A stretch of DNA of 64,000 nt, taken from positions 1 through 64,000 of the forward strand of contig JBJMMD010000038.1 in assembly GCA_045804965.1 (NCBI GenBank). Direction: 5' to 3'. The stretch is from CAVTUU01 sp045804965 (GTDB lineage Bacteria; Chloroflexota; Chloroflexia; Thermomicrobiales; UBA6265). Of the stretch, positions 52,265 through 61,479 are shown in pieces. Within the stretch, counting starts at the first letter, position 1. The number at the start of each line of letters is the position of its first letter. The translations under genes and the position numbers were made by a program. A model generated the notes under the pieces. The model was given only the letters and a program-made list of their open reading frames with translations. It was not told where the DNA came from and ran no database searches.

Positions 52265-53641
52265 CTATTCCCCGATGATCTCGCTGCGGCTCGCGCCCGC
52301 GCCGACCGGCTCGCCCGCGCGCAGGAACGTAAACTGCACGCCGGACGCGTCTCCGTCGTAGCGGCCATCCGACCAAAAAGATTCCATCTTCGCGATTGCC
52401 TCGCGGCCCCAGCCGACGAGTTCCGCGCGGCGGGAAGGGTCGTCCGCTGTTAGCTCACGGATCCAGTCGGTGCCGAGCTTGACATGTGTGCGCTCGTCGG
52501 CCTGGAGGTAATCGCAAAGCTCAGCAATGCGCGGGCGACCATGGCCTTCGGCGGCAGTGCGCCACTCGCGCAGCGTGTGCATGAGATTGGCCTCGGCCCA
52601 ACTATTTGTGACCGTCAGCCGCCGCAGGGGATCGGGATCGTTCTGCATCCACCACCAAAGCAGCGACCACGGTCCGTAGCCGAGTTCGCCGCTCAGTTCG
52701 TCCTCAACCGCCTTCGCCACAATCTCGATGTGCCGCGCTTCGTCCCACATTTGGTGGGCTAGCTCAATCCGCATCTCCCACGGCAAGTCGGGGAACTCGG
52801 CGAGCATCTTACCCATGCGGTCGGTCGTCTCGACTTCACCGTAGAGCAGTTGGTGAAAGCGGTGGCGGAACCATTCCTCGGAGCCTTCGTCAGCGCCGTC
52901 ATAGACCCGGAACTCCTCGCGATTGTCGGAAAACCAGAACGGTGGTTCGACGACCGGGTGCGGCAGGGGCGGGCATTCCTTGCGAAACCGATAGCCGCCT
53001 CGGCCGCGCTTGACCCGCGGCCGCGCTTTCTCCTCTTTGGCGCTGTGGAACGCCAGCCAGTGCGACTCGATCCCTTGCCCAGTCACCCCGCCACACTCGA
53101 CCAGCCGCGCCTCGAGATCGGCCTGAACTTCCAACGCTCGGCGCCGGTCCTCGGGAGATCTCGTGAGCCCGTCGAGAACCGCCTGGCCCCAGGCGATGTG
53201 CGATTGGCCGAGCCCGGCCAGGTGGCGCAGGAGCCGAACCGTCGGCGTGTCGATCAGCGGATCGGTCGCATCGGCGTGGTAGACGTAGGTGCTTACGAGG
53301 TGCGGCTCGAGCACCCTGTAAACGGCGACGAGGCGGTCAACCGTGGCGGAGAGATTCCAGACATGCTCGCAGAGACGGGCAAAATTATCTGTCGCCGGCT
53401 CCTCGAAGGAGCGGCCGGCGCGCAGTTGTTCAAGCCGCTCGCCGAGCTGGTCCGCCGCCTGGGCATGGTCAAAGACGTGATAGCCGAACGTGGCTTTGAA
53501 GGCGATCTGCGGCGTGGTGTGCGACCAGCCGCCGATCATCTCCATCAACTGCACTTCGAGATAGCGGTAGTTCGCCAGGCGCTGCGAGTTTTCCTTGACG
53601 GTGAAGCGCCCACCAAACTCGCGGCGATCGACGACTGGCAT
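52265..53641 (-). CDS. DUF455 ferritin-like protein with two domains
   Basis: A 458-residue protein with two ferritin-like helical bundles. In the N-terminal half, YLEVQLMEMIGGWSH and GYHVFDHAQAADQL hold candidate metal ligands. In the C-terminal half, YGEVETTDRMGKMLAEFP, then HQMWDEARHIEIVAKAVEDE and QADERTHVKLGTDW give the E..ExxH-type di-iron pattern. Such proteins may be oxidases or oxygenases. It lies between an MDR dehydrogenase and a GH-like enzyme in an ABC-sugar operon, which is unusual. Function unassigned. Confidence 0.75.
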   Translation of the reverse strand: MPVVDRREFGGRFTVKENSQRLANYRYLEVQLMEMIGGWSHTTPQIAFKATFGYHVFDHAQAADQLGERLEQLRAGRSFEEPATDNFARLCEHVWNLSATVDRLVAVYRVLEPHLVSTYVYHADATDPLIDTPTVRLLRHLAGLGQSHIAWGQAVLDGLTRSPEDRRRALEVQADLEARLVECGGVTGQGIESHWLAFHSAKEEKARPRVKRGRGGYRFRKECPPLPHPVVEPPFWFSDNREEFRVYDGADEGSEEWFRHRFHQLLYGEVETTDRMGKMLAEFPDLPWEMRIELAHQMWDEARHIEIVAKAVEDELSGELGYGPWSLLWWWMQNDPDPLRRLTVTNSWAEANLMHTLREWRTAAEGHGRPRIAELCDYLQADERTHVKLGTDWIRELTADDPSRRAELVGWGREAIAKMESFWSDGRYDGDASGVQFTFLRAGEPVGAGASRSEIIGE

Positions 53642-53662
53642 GAATGAACCTCCTCTGAGCCC

Positions 53663-54646
53663 CTAAGTGTGAAACGCGTTTTGATCGACGATCACGGTCG
53701 CTTTCGCGAACCCCGGCGGTTTCGCGACGGCCGTTTCGAATGCCTTGTCGATTTCAGCCAGCGGAAACCGGTGCGTCACGATGTCGTCCAGGCACAATCT
53801 GCCCGAAGTCAGTAGACGCATGCCGATCTCCATCCCACGCATGATGGTCGAGACCTCGCGGAAGTGAGCATTGGCAATCTTGAACGCCATCCAGTTCCAC
53901 TGCCCGAGCGGGATCGTCCGCTGCTCGCCCTGGTGATAACCAACGATCGCAATCGTTCCGCTCATCCGCGTCACGTCGCCGGCAGCCAGGAGCGCCGCTT
54001 GCGCGCCCGTGACCTCGAACGTGACGTCGGCGCCGCGGCCGCCGGTCAACTCCTTGACAACCGCGCTCAACGATTCTTTGTCCGGATTCACGACACGGGT
54101 CGCACCGAGCCCGGCCGCTCGTTCAAGCGCATCGTCGCGGGTATCGGCGACGATCACGTGCCGCGGTCCACGCGTGGCGACCAGTTTCTGCACGAGATTG
54201 CCCATGAACCCGGCGCCGATGATGACAACGTCATCCCCAAGCGAGACATCGGCCAATTCGACCGCGTTCACCGCGCAGGCGAGTGGTTCGGCGAGCGCAA
54301 GGTCGAGCGGCATGTCGTCGGCCGGAAAGCAATACGCGGCCTTCACCGCGACGTACGCTGCATAGCCCTGACCGGTCGCCCAAATCGCCACGCGATCGCC
54401 GAGCGAGAAGCCGCCCACAGCCGAACCGACTCGCGAGACGACGCCGCTCACCTCGTGGCCAAGCGCCCGCGGCAATTTCGGCCCACCGACCTCCCAGAGA
54501 TGCAAATCGGACGAGCAGACGCCGCACGCGGCGACGCGCACCAGCACCTCATTCGGTCCGATTTCGGGAACGGGACGCTCCTCGATCCGAAACCGCTTCG
54601 GCGCCTCCAGGACCGCGATCTGCATTATGTTCGCGCTGTCGCTCAC
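53663..54646 (-). CDS. MDR-family zinc-dependent dehydrogenase
   Basis: A product of 327 residues in the alcohol or sorbitol dehydrogenase superfamily. The catalytic zinc region is AACGVCSSDLHLWEVGGPKL with GHEVSGVVSRVG; the structural-zinc cysteine loop is missing, so the protein is short. The Rossmann motif is VVIIGAGFMGNLVQKLVATR. The GTG at 54646 overlaps the stop of the upstream permease as GTGA; an ATG at 54625 (MQIAVLEAPKRF) is an alternative. It probably oxidises a sugar or polyol made by the neighbouring hydrolases; the true substrate is unknown. Confidence 0.85.
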   Translation of the reverse strand: MSDSANIMQIAVLEAPKRFRIEERPVPEIGPNEVLVRVAACGVCSSDLHLWEVGGPKLPRALGHEVSGVVSRVGSAVGGFSLGDRVAIWATGQGYAAYVAVKAAYCFPADDMPLDLALAEPLACAVNAVELADVSLGDDVVIIGAGFMGNLVQKLVATRGPRHVIVADTRDDALERAAGLGATRVVNPDKESLSAVVKELTGGRGADVTFEVTGAQAALLAAGDVTRMSGTIAIVGYHQGEQRTIPLGQWNWMAFKIANAHFREVSTIMRGMEIGMRLLTSGRLCLDDIVTHRFPLAEIDKAFETAVAKPPGFAKATVIVDQNAFHT

Positions 54647-55569
54647 CCCTTCATCCCCGACATCGCAATGCCTTTGACGAAGTGGCGCTGGAAGACAAGG
54701 AAAACGATCAACACCGGCAGGGTCGCCACGACCGAGCCGGCCATGAGCAGGTCCCACACCGTGCGGTTGCGCACGACGAAGAGGGCGAGCCCGACCGGCA
54801 GCGTCCGCAGCTGCTCACTGCTGATGACGACCAGCGGCCAGTAGAAGTCGTCCCACTGGTATTGGAAGGTGAAGATTGCCAGCGCCGCCAAAGCGGGACG
54901 GCAGAGCGGCATCACGATCTGGGCATAAATCCGGAACTCCGATGCGCCGTCGACGCGGGCGGCATCGAGGAGATCGTCGGGAATGGTTTTCATGTACTGG
55001 CGGAGGAGGAAGATCGAGAAGGCGCTGATGCCTTGAGGGACGATCAATCCCCAGTACGAGTCGAGCCAACCATGCCCGCCGCTGCCCAAGACGTTGTTCC
55101 CGCCGAACAGAGGAATGTGCTTGACGATGACGTAATTCGGAATGATCGTGACCTGGCCCGGAATCATCATCGTCCCGAGAATGGCGATGAAGAGGAACTC
55201 CCGCCCTGGGAAGCGGCGCTTGGCGAAGGTATACGCGGCCAGCGAACCCAGAAAGAGCTGTAGCAGCGTGATCGAGGTCGCGACGAAGGCGCTGTTGAAC
55301 AGGTAGCGTCCGATCCGCTCTTCCTTGAAGAATCGGCGGTAGTTATCCAGCGTCGGATCCTTCGGGATCCACTGCGGTGGCCAGCGAAAGATATTGCTGA
55401 TGTCCTGGACCGAGGCGATCACCATCCAGGCGAATGGCGCCACGAAGATGATCGCGCCAACGATCAGCAGGAGATAAATGACGAGGTTCCAGAGCACACG
55501 AGACCACGACCATCGTCGCTTCCGCACCTGCTCCCGCGCGACGCGTTGTTCCGAAACCAAGACAGCCAC
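54643..55569 (-). CDS. Sugar ABC transporter permease, MalG type (second locus)
   Basis: A 308-residue CUT1 permease with six helices, starting at NLVIYLLLIVGAIIFVAPFA. The EAA loop is DDLLDAARVDGASEFRIYAQ followed by IVMPLCRPALAAL. Compared with the 25.4 kb paralog it has a different N-terminus. The GTG at 55569 has AGGAGGG upstream. It is 10 bases from the MalF-type gene and overlaps the dehydrogenase gene by four bases, so it is coupled to both. Confidence 0.9.
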   Translation of the reverse strand: MAVLVSEQRVAREQVRKRRWSWSRVLWNLVIYLLLIVGAIIFVAPFAWMVIASVQDISNIFRWPPQWIPKDPTLDNYRRFFKEERIGRYLFNSAFVATSITLLQLFLGSLAAYTFAKRRFPGREFLFIAILGTMMIPGQVTIIPNYVIVKHIPLFGGNNVLGSGGHGWLDSYWGLIVPQGISAFSIFLLRQYMKTIPDDLLDAARVDGASEFRIYAQIVMPLCRPALAALAIFTFQYQWDDFYWPLVVISSEQLRTLPVGLALFVVRNRTVWDLLMAGSVVATLPVLIVFLVFQRHFVKGIAMSGMKG

Positions 55570-55579
55570 GCCGACCCTC

Positions 55580-56527
55580 CTAGTACTCGTGCTCTTTATA
55601 GAAGAACCGCATCTGGATCAGCGCGAAGCCGAACATCATGGCGAACAGGGCAAACGCCATTGCCGACGCATACCCCATGTCGAACCGCTTGAAGGCGTAG
55701 GTGTAGATGTAATAGACGACGGTCGTCGTGCGTCCGACAGGGCCGCCGCTGGTCATCACGAAAATCTGGGTAAAGGCCTGGAAGGAGACGAGAAATTCGA
55801 TGACGACGACGAAATAGGTCGTGTTCGAAAGCAGCGGGATCGTGATGTCGCGGAACTGGCGGACTGAACCGGCGCCGTCGACCTTGGCGGCGTCATAGTA
55901 GTCCTGCGGGATCGCTTGCAAGCCGGCGAGATAGACCACCATGACGAACCCTACGGTCTTCCACACCCACATCCCGACCACCGCCGGCATCGCCAACCGC
56001 TTATCGGCCAGCCACAGCAGCGGCTCATGGATGATGTGCAGCTTGAGCAGATAGTAATTGAGAAGCCCGTAATCGCCTTGATAGACCCATTTCCAGATAA
56101 TCGCCGCGATGACGAGCGGAGTGATGACCGGGATATAAAACAACGTGCGAAACAGCCCGCGCGCGCGGATCTCGTGGTTCAGCAGCAGCGCGATCAAGAG
56201 ACCGATGATGACCGACAACGGCACGGTCGTCGCGGTGTAGTAGATCGTGTTGACGATCGAATCCCGGAAGCGGTGGTCGTCCCACAGTCTCCGGTAATTG
56301 TCGAGTCCAACGTACGGTTTCGCGGGCTCCAGGATATTCCACTGGTGGAAACTGAGGTAGAACGCGTAGGTGGCGGAGAAGACCGTGAAGATTAAGAAGA
56401 GGATCAAGCCCGGCAAGAGGAACAGGTAGGCCGTCCATTGCTTCCGCATCTCACGCAGAATCCGCCTCGCCTCATTTGGACGCGAGCGGGCGCGAGGTTT
56501 GACGAGCGCTCCGGATTGAACGGCCAT
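55580..56527 (-). CDS. Sugar ABC transporter permease, MalF type (second locus)
   Basis: A 315-residue permease with the first helix YLFLLPGLILFLIFTVFSAT and the EAA loop QDYYDAAKVDGAGSVRQFRD followed by ITIPLLSNTTYF. The basic N-terminus is cytosolic. GGGAGG precedes the ATG. It follows the binding-protein gene after a gap (56528-56710) that carries a family 1 repeat. No ATPase gene is nearby. Confidence 0.9.
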   Translation of the reverse strand: MAVQSGALVKPRARSRPNEARRILREMRKQWTAYLFLLPGLILFLIFTVFSATYAFYLSFHQWNILEPAKPYVGLDNYRRLWDDHRFRDSIVNTIYYTATTVPLSVIIGLLIALLLNHEIRARGLFRTLFYIPVITPLVIAAIIWKWVYQGDYGLLNYYLLKLHIIHEPLLWLADKRLAMPAVVGMWVWKTVGFVMVVYLAGLQAIPQDYYDAAKVDGAGSVRQFRDITIPLLSNTTYFVVVIEFLVSFQAFTQIFVMTSGGPVGRTTTVVYYIYTYAFKRFDMGYASAMAFALFAMMFGFALIQMRFFYKEHEY

Positions 56528-56584
56528 ACCTGAATCCTCCCGAAAGTTGGCTGCACGCCGGCACCGACGTTCGTCGCGGCGGTG

Positions 56585-56708
56585 CCGCGGGTTCGCTCAC
56601 GATCATTCCGAGCGAAGCGAACCGCCATTCCGAGCTTGTCGAGGAATCTGACCCTTCCAACACATTGGAGTGGGATGGCACAGATCCCTCGACTGGGCTC
56701 CGGATGAC
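56585..56708. repeat. Dispersed intergenic repeat, family 1
   Basis: CGATCATTCCGAGCGAAGCG, GAGGAATCTGACCCTTCCAA and ATCCCTCGACTGGGCTCCGG are variants of the family 1 modules. It lies inside the operon between the binding-protein and permease genes and could act as an RNA hairpin that separates their expression. Confidence 0.55.
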
Positions 56709-56710
56709 CG

Positions 56711-58144
56711 CTACTTTTTGAGAATGTCGTCCGCCTCAGCCGCCGCCTCGTCGAGCGCATCTGAAGCGGTCTCGTCGCCATAGATCGCCTTGCCGAGCGA
56801 CTCATTGAGCGCGGTCTCAATCGCCGGCCAGTCGGGGTTGGCGATGGTGTTGGCGACGCCGCACGTCATCTGCTCGGCAAACCCCTTCATCACCGGGTTG
56901 TTCTCGAACAACCGGGGATCGTCGAGCAGCGACTTGCGTGGCGGCAACAGCGTGGTCGGATGTTCCTTCGTGCCCAAATTCCAGAGCAGCATGTTCTGTG
57001 GCGCCGAGAGAAATTCGATCCACTTCCACGCCGCATCTTGGTTCTTGGCCGACGATGGCAGAACCAGCACGTCGCCGGCGGTCTGCGTCGCGCACTTTTT
57101 GTCTATTGGCAACGGCGCTGTCGCCCACTTGCCGTTTGCATCCGGAAACTCGTCTTGGAGAGTGCCGGCCAGCCAGGCGCCCGCGACATACATGGCAACC
57201 TGACCGTTGGCAAAGGCTACCCGACCGTCCCAAGAGTTGGAGTTGAGATAGTCAGGCGGCGCGTACTTTTTCAGGCCGATATAGAACTCGGCCGCGCGCT
57301 TACCCACGTCGTTATTGAAAAGGACCTGCTTGCCGTCTGCCGAAAGGAGGTCGCCGCCCGCCTGCCAGAGCCACGAATAATAGTAATAGGCGGCTTCCGG
57401 CGCAAAGAGGACGAAGCCGTATTGATGCTTGTCCGGTTGCGTCAGCTTCTCCGCGTCTGCCTTGAACTCGTCCCAGGTCGTCGGCGGTTTTTCAATGCCG
57501 GCGGCCTTGAAGAGATCGGTGCGGTAGAAGAGTCCGGTCGTCTCGCCGTCGATCGGCAGACCGTACATGTGATCTTCAAAGACTGCGGCAACCTTGAATG
57601 CCTCGACATAATCATTGACGTCGATCGCCTTGCTCTTGGCGATATAGTCGTCAACATTGACCAGCGCATTGCGCGAAGCGAAATCGGCGACAGTGCCCGC
57701 ATCCACGTAGACGGAGTCGGGGGCAGTGCCGCCAGCGATCTGCGTGGTCAACTTCTGGCTCGCCTCGTCGATGGACACGGAGACAGGATCGATCTTGATA
57801 TTTGGATGCAGCTCGTGGAACTGTTTGAGCATCGACTGAAAGTTCTCGCCGGTGGTGTCGATCCACGACTGGAAAGTGACCTTTACCGGCGAAGATGGCT
57901 CAGGAATATCTGGACTGAGGTTCGCGAGATCGACCTCTTCGCCAGCTGCCGGGGTGGCGTTTTGGGCGAACGTGCCTATCCGCGTCACGGACGCCAGCGC
58001 GGCCGCGATCGCCGGTGCCGAAAGCCCGAGGGCCAGGGCCCGCCGGGAGAACGCACGGCGGCTGATCTTCCCTTGAGCGACCTCGCGCGTGATGCGCGAG
58101 AGTTCGTCGCGTCGTTCGAATTGCGTGTCATCCTGTTGCGTCAT
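56711..58144 (-). CDS. Extracellular sugar-binding protein (second locus)
   Basis: A 477-residue family 1 binding protein. The N-terminal leader is long and arginine-rich with a Tat-like signal (KISRRAFSRRALALGLSAPA), then TFAQNATPAAGEEVDLANLS, the local linker style. The mature domain has KVTFQSWIDTTGENFQSMLK, GGTAPDSVYVDAGTVADFAS and YGLPIDGETTGLFYRTDLFK. AAAGGAG precedes the ATG. It feeds the two permeases downstream. Confidence 0.9.
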   Translation of the reverse strand: MTQQDDTQFERRDELSRITREVAQGKISRRAFSRRALALGLSAPAIAAALASVTRIGTFAQNATPAAGEEVDLANLSPDIPEPSSPVKVTFQSWIDTTGENFQSMLKQFHELHPNIKIDPVSVSIDEASQKLTTQIAGGTAPDSVYVDAGTVADFASRNALVNVDDYIAKSKAIDVNDYVEAFKVAAVFEDHMYGLPIDGETTGLFYRTDLFKAAGIEKPPTTWDEFKADAEKLTQPDKHQYGFVLFAPEAAYYYYSWLWQAGGDLLSADGKQVLFNNDVGKRAAEFYIGLKKYAPPDYLNSNSWDGRVAFANGQVAMYVAGAWLAGTLQDEFPDANGKWATAPLPIDKKCATQTAGDVLVLPSSAKNQDAAWKWIEFLSAPQNMLLWNLGTKEHPTTLLPPRKSLLDDPRLFENNPVMKGFAEQMTCGVANTIANPDWPAIETALNESLGKAIYGDETASDALDEAAAEADDILKK

Positions 58145-58228
58145 CGTCGTCCTCTCCTTTGAGTGAATCGTTCAGCTTCCACATCACGTTGCCTGATCAA
58201 CCTCCCATCCTTGCCGTGCCTCGTCATA

Positions 58229-59317
58229 TCACGGTGGACGCGCGTCCGGTTTGGCCAAGACCGTTGCGTTCCCACCCACCGCCCGACAACTCTCCCGTTC
58301 GACCAGCGATGTCGACAGGACAAGGCGCTGAGGCGGCGCATCTGGGCGCTCGATCCGGTCCAGCAGGAGTTCGACGCTGCACCGCCCCAACTCGGTAATC
58401 GGTTGGGCGATTGTCGTCACCGCCGGAAACGTCGCCGCCGTCTGGGGGATGTTATCGAAGCCGATGACGGAAACTTCGGCGGGCACCCGTCGGCCGGCCC
58501 GCTGTAGCGCCGCGATGGCACCAATCGCCATCAGGTCATTGAAAGCAAAGACCGCGGTGAAGTCGATGCCCCGGCGCAAGAGTTCTTGCGCCGCCGCCAT
58601 GCCGCCGTCGGAGCGACCGTTGTCGCTCACGAGCGTGGCATCGCGATGATCCACATCGGCGTCCGCCAACGCTTGGAAGAACCCGGCGATCCGACCCGCG
58701 CTCGGCGTCAGATCGCGCAGACCGGCGATGCAGGCGAAGTGGCGATGGCCAAGCCGGAGGAGGTATTGGCCTGCGGTATACCCCCCTTGGTGGTTGTCCA
58801 CCATCACCTGATCGATGGGGAGATCGCCGAGATCACGATCGACGACAACGCAGGGTACGCCGGCCTCGCGGACACGGGCGATGATGTCGAGGCCGCTCTC
58901 CGGCGGAATGAACCCAGTGGAAAATAAGATCAGACCGTCGACGCCTTTGGCGAGCAGAACGTCGACATACGTCGCCTGCTTGACCTCCGAGAGATCGGAA
59001 TTGCACAGCACCACACTGTAGCCGGCGGCGAATCCCGCATCCTCAATCGCCCGCGCGACCTCGGCGAAGAAGGGGTTCGAATTGTCCGGCACCAGCAACC
59101 CGATCGTGTGCGTGATGCGCTGCCGGAAGGACCGGGCCAGCAAATTGGGACGATAGCCGAGCTCGGCAATCGCCGCGCGGACCCGCGCTTCGGTTCTTGG
59201 ATCGACCGGGACCGAACTGTTGACGACGCGCGAGACCGTCGAGATGGACACGCCCGCGCGGTCGGCCACGTGCTCAATCGTCGTTTTCCGCCGCAGGGTT
59301 GCCGTCTCGGCCGTCAT
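58229..59317 (-). CDS. LacI-family transcriptional regulator (second locus)
   Basis: A 362-residue repressor. The helix-turn-helix is TTIEHVADRAGVSISTVSRV followed by VNSSVPV, the hinge is YRPNLLARSFRQRITHTIGL, and the effector domain ends with EVSVIGFDNIPQTAATFPAV. The ATG at 59317 overlaps the GH13 stop by four bases (ATGA), so it is expressed with the operon it probably controls. The perfect palindrome TGCAAACGTTTGCA upstream of GH13 is a good operator for it. Confidence 0.9.
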   Translation of the reverse strand: MTAETATLRRKTTIEHVADRAGVSISTVSRVVNSSVPVDPRTEARVRAAIAELGYRPNLLARSFRQRITHTIGLLVPDNSNPFFAEVARAIEDAGFAAGYSVVLCNSDLSEVKQATYVDVLLAKGVDGLILFSTGFIPPESGLDIIARVREAGVPCVVVDRDLGDLPIDQVMVDNHQGGYTAGQYLLRLGHRHFACIAGLRDLTPSAGRIAGFFQALADADVDHRDATLVSDNGRSDGGMAAAQELLRRGIDFTAVFAFNDLMAIGAIAALQRAGRRVPAEVSVIGFDNIPQTAATFPAVTTIAQPITELGRCSVELLLDRIERPDAPPQRLVLSTSLVERESCRAVGGNATVLAKPDARPP

Positions 59318-61338
59318 CTGCCCCCCACCGGCGCGGTCAGGATCTGAACGGCCCAGGCAGGCAGCGGAATCGTCAGGCGATCCCCGGCCGCCACCGGAAG
59401 CGGTTCGTCCAGGTAGAGATCGGTGAGCACGTTCCATTTCGACAACCCCGCGAACTCTGCGGGCAATTGGACCTTCGCCGCCACATCATCCGACGAGAAA
59501 TTGAGGAGGACAAGGACCGGAGGAAGCTCGCCCGCCGTGCAGTGGCGCACGTAGCCGAACACTGCGCGCCCGGGCTCGATGTTGAGCGGCGTCCACTGTC
59601 GTGAATGCAGACTCGGATGCGCGGCCCGAAGGGCGATCAGTCGTTTAAAGTGGTCGCGCAAGCCGTGACGATCGGTCCAGTCGATCGCCACTTGCTCGTC
59701 GTAGGGCAAAAACTCCGCCCCGACTTCGTCCCCGCTGTAGACGCAGGGAAGACCGGGCAGTGTCAGCAACATGGCCGACGCGACGCGGTAAAAATCGGCG
59801 CCGTGGGTTGTGATGAACCGCGGCCCCGTGTCGTTGTTGTTCAGGAAGCGGAGGATGAGCGAGTCGGGACGATACCCGCGACCGTTGTTCGTCAGCGCCG
59901 CGGTCATCGCCTTCGCAATCTGCGCCTCGTCGTCCAGAGTCCCATCCCAAGCCCAATGCCCGAGCTTATCCGTCCAGTCATAGGCGGCGTGGAAGCCATT
60001 TTCGACGTAATAGGCGTCGCGCGCGCTCGCCTCCGCGATCAGCAGCGCGTCCGGCTTGATGCGAAGCAACTCGCGATTGCAGGCCGACCAAAACTCCGGG
60101 CGCCGTTGGCGGATGCCCCAGGCGACATCGACGCGAAACCCGTCGACATCGAACTCGCGCACCCACGAGGTCAACGCCTCGGTGATGAAAGTCCGAACTT
60201 CGAAATTGTCGAAATTGAGGTTCGGGAGATGGACATAATGAAAGTAATGCGTGAGATCGCCGGCGTCGTCGCGGTCGTAGAACTCGAAATACGGTGAAGC
60301 CTGATCGTACGCTTCGGCATCCTCAACATAGGGATGCTGAATCGAGGTGTGGCTGGGGACGAAGTCCATCAACACCCGGATGCCGCGCGCGTGCGCCGCC
60401 CGCACGAGCGCCCGAAACTCTTCCTTGGTCCCATAGTCCTGCCGGACATCGAAATAGTCGGTCACCGCGTAGCCGAAATCGCCGGGAAGGGTTCGATTTA
60501 TCGGCGAAAGCCAGATCGCCGCGACACCCAGATCGCGCAGGTCGTCGAGACGCTCGGCAACTGCGTTGAATCCAGGTTCGCCAAACGTGAACGGAATTGC
60601 GCCGTAGACTGTCGCCCGCTCGATCCAGTCCGCTTCGTCGGTCATCGGGTCGGGAACGTGCGCCGCGCCATCTTCGACCACGAAGTAGGCCGCCGCAATG
60701 TCTGTCCGCCCTGCCGCATCCGTGGCGGTCACTGAAACGAAATACTCGCCGTCAACCGCCGGCGATCGCGCAACCAACACGGTGCCGAAGTCTTCAATCA
60801 CCTCGAGCGCGACCGGATTGGTCTCCCGGAAGTTCCACGCCCAGCGCTCGATCGGAACCCCGTCGTATACGCTTGGTTCGCTCGGAGTGGCGTCGAGCAC
60901 GACCGTGTTACCGCTCAAACGCATGGCCAAACGCGCAGTCGGCCGGGGCATCAGCCGGACCGTGTAGATAACCGGCTCGGACTCCACCATCCTCCCGTTC
61001 GCATCGCTGAGCACGGCCGTGACGCGATTGACGCCTGGCTCCAGGGCCACGCGGGCGGCAAAGACATCGCCATTGCGCTCGGCGGGGAGTTGCGCAGCGT
61101 TGACGCGGAGCATGATCGCCGTGTCCGGCCCGCAATTGGAACAAGTTCCCGTCAAGCGCTTGTGCCAGGCCCACACATCGCCGCCGCGAAGATCGAGCGC
61201 GATCGACGCGCCGAGAACCGGCGAGAGCGTCTGGCCGACGTCATCATCGAGTGGCTGCCAGCCAACCTGGATTCGGTCTGCGCCGTCGGTCGGCGCGGCG
61301 TCTTTGATCTCGCGCGGGACCCTGTCAACGTAGCCCAT
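59314..61338 (-). CDS. GH13 alpha-amylase-family enzyme with N-terminal beta domain
   Basis: A 674-residue cytosolic enzyme on alpha-glucans. Residues 1-230 hold Ig/PKD-like beta domains (VEDGAAHV marks the end). The barrel has GVAAIWLSPINRTLPGDFGY, region I MDFVPSH (H330, with Ser at 329 where Asn is usual), the nucleophile D404 (GFRVDVAW), the acid/base E436 (LLIAEAS) and D503 in FLNNNDTGP. Region IV has Asn502 where His is usual (NHD). The C-terminal beta domain is normal. It is the first gene of the operon, 22 bases downstream of the operator palindrome. Confidence 0.88.
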   Translation of the reverse strand: MGYVDRVPREIKDAAPTDGADRIQVGWQPLDDDVGQTLSPVLGASIALDLRGGDVWAWHKRLTGTCSNCGPDTAIMLRVNAAQLPAERNGDVFAARVALEPGVNRVTAVLSDANGRMVESEPVIYTVRLMPRPTARLAMRLSGNTVVLDATPSEPSVYDGVPIERWAWNFRETNPVALEVIEDFGTVLVARSPAVDGEYFVSVTATDAAGRTDIAAAYFVVEDGAAHVPDPMTDEADWIERATVYGAIPFTFGEPGFNAVAERLDDLRDLGVAAIWLSPINRTLPGDFGYAVTDYFDVRQDYGTKEEFRALVRAAHARGIRVLMDFVPSHTSIQHPYVEDAEAYDQASPYFEFYDRDDAGDLTHYFHYVHLPNLNFDNFEVRTFITEALTSWVREFDVDGFRVDVAWGIRQRRPEFWSACNRELLRIKPDALLIAEASARDAYYVENGFHAAYDWTDKLGHWAWDGTLDDEAQIAKAMTAALTNNGRGYRPDSLILRFLNNNDTGPRFITTHGADFYRVASAMLLTLPGLPCVYSGDEVGAEFLPYDEQVAIDWTDRHGLRDHFKRLIALRAAHPSLHSRQWTPLNIEPGRAVFGYVRHCTAGELPPVLVLLNFSSDDVAAKVQLPAEFAGLSKWNVLTDLYLDEPLPVAAGDRLTIPLPAWAVQILTAPVGGR

Positions 61339-61360
61339 CAGCGTCCAGACCGAACATCAA

Positions 61361-61374
61361 TGCAAACGTTTGCA
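61361..61374. promoter_or_regulatory. LacI-type operator palindrome
   Basis: TGCAAACGTTTGCA is an exact 14-base palindrome with the central CG of LacI-family sites, 23 bases upstream of the GH13 start. The regulator is probably the LacI protein encoded within the operon. No other copy of this exact sequence was noticed in the window. The remaining 61375-61479 gap shows nothing else. Confidence 0.75.
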
Positions 61375-61479
61375 GGAAGGCGGCGAGTGTAGGGTGCCTC
61401 ACGCATTGCTGTCAAGCAGGCACAACTGTCAGGGCCAACGATGGACAACGCGGCAATGAGTCATCCGCGAGGTTCTTGC

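Noticed and set aside
52072..52368. N-terminal extension of the GH-like gene
   Set aside because: It reads through a family 3 dispersed repeat and into the neighbouring gene; the ATG at 52071 has a ribosome-binding site.
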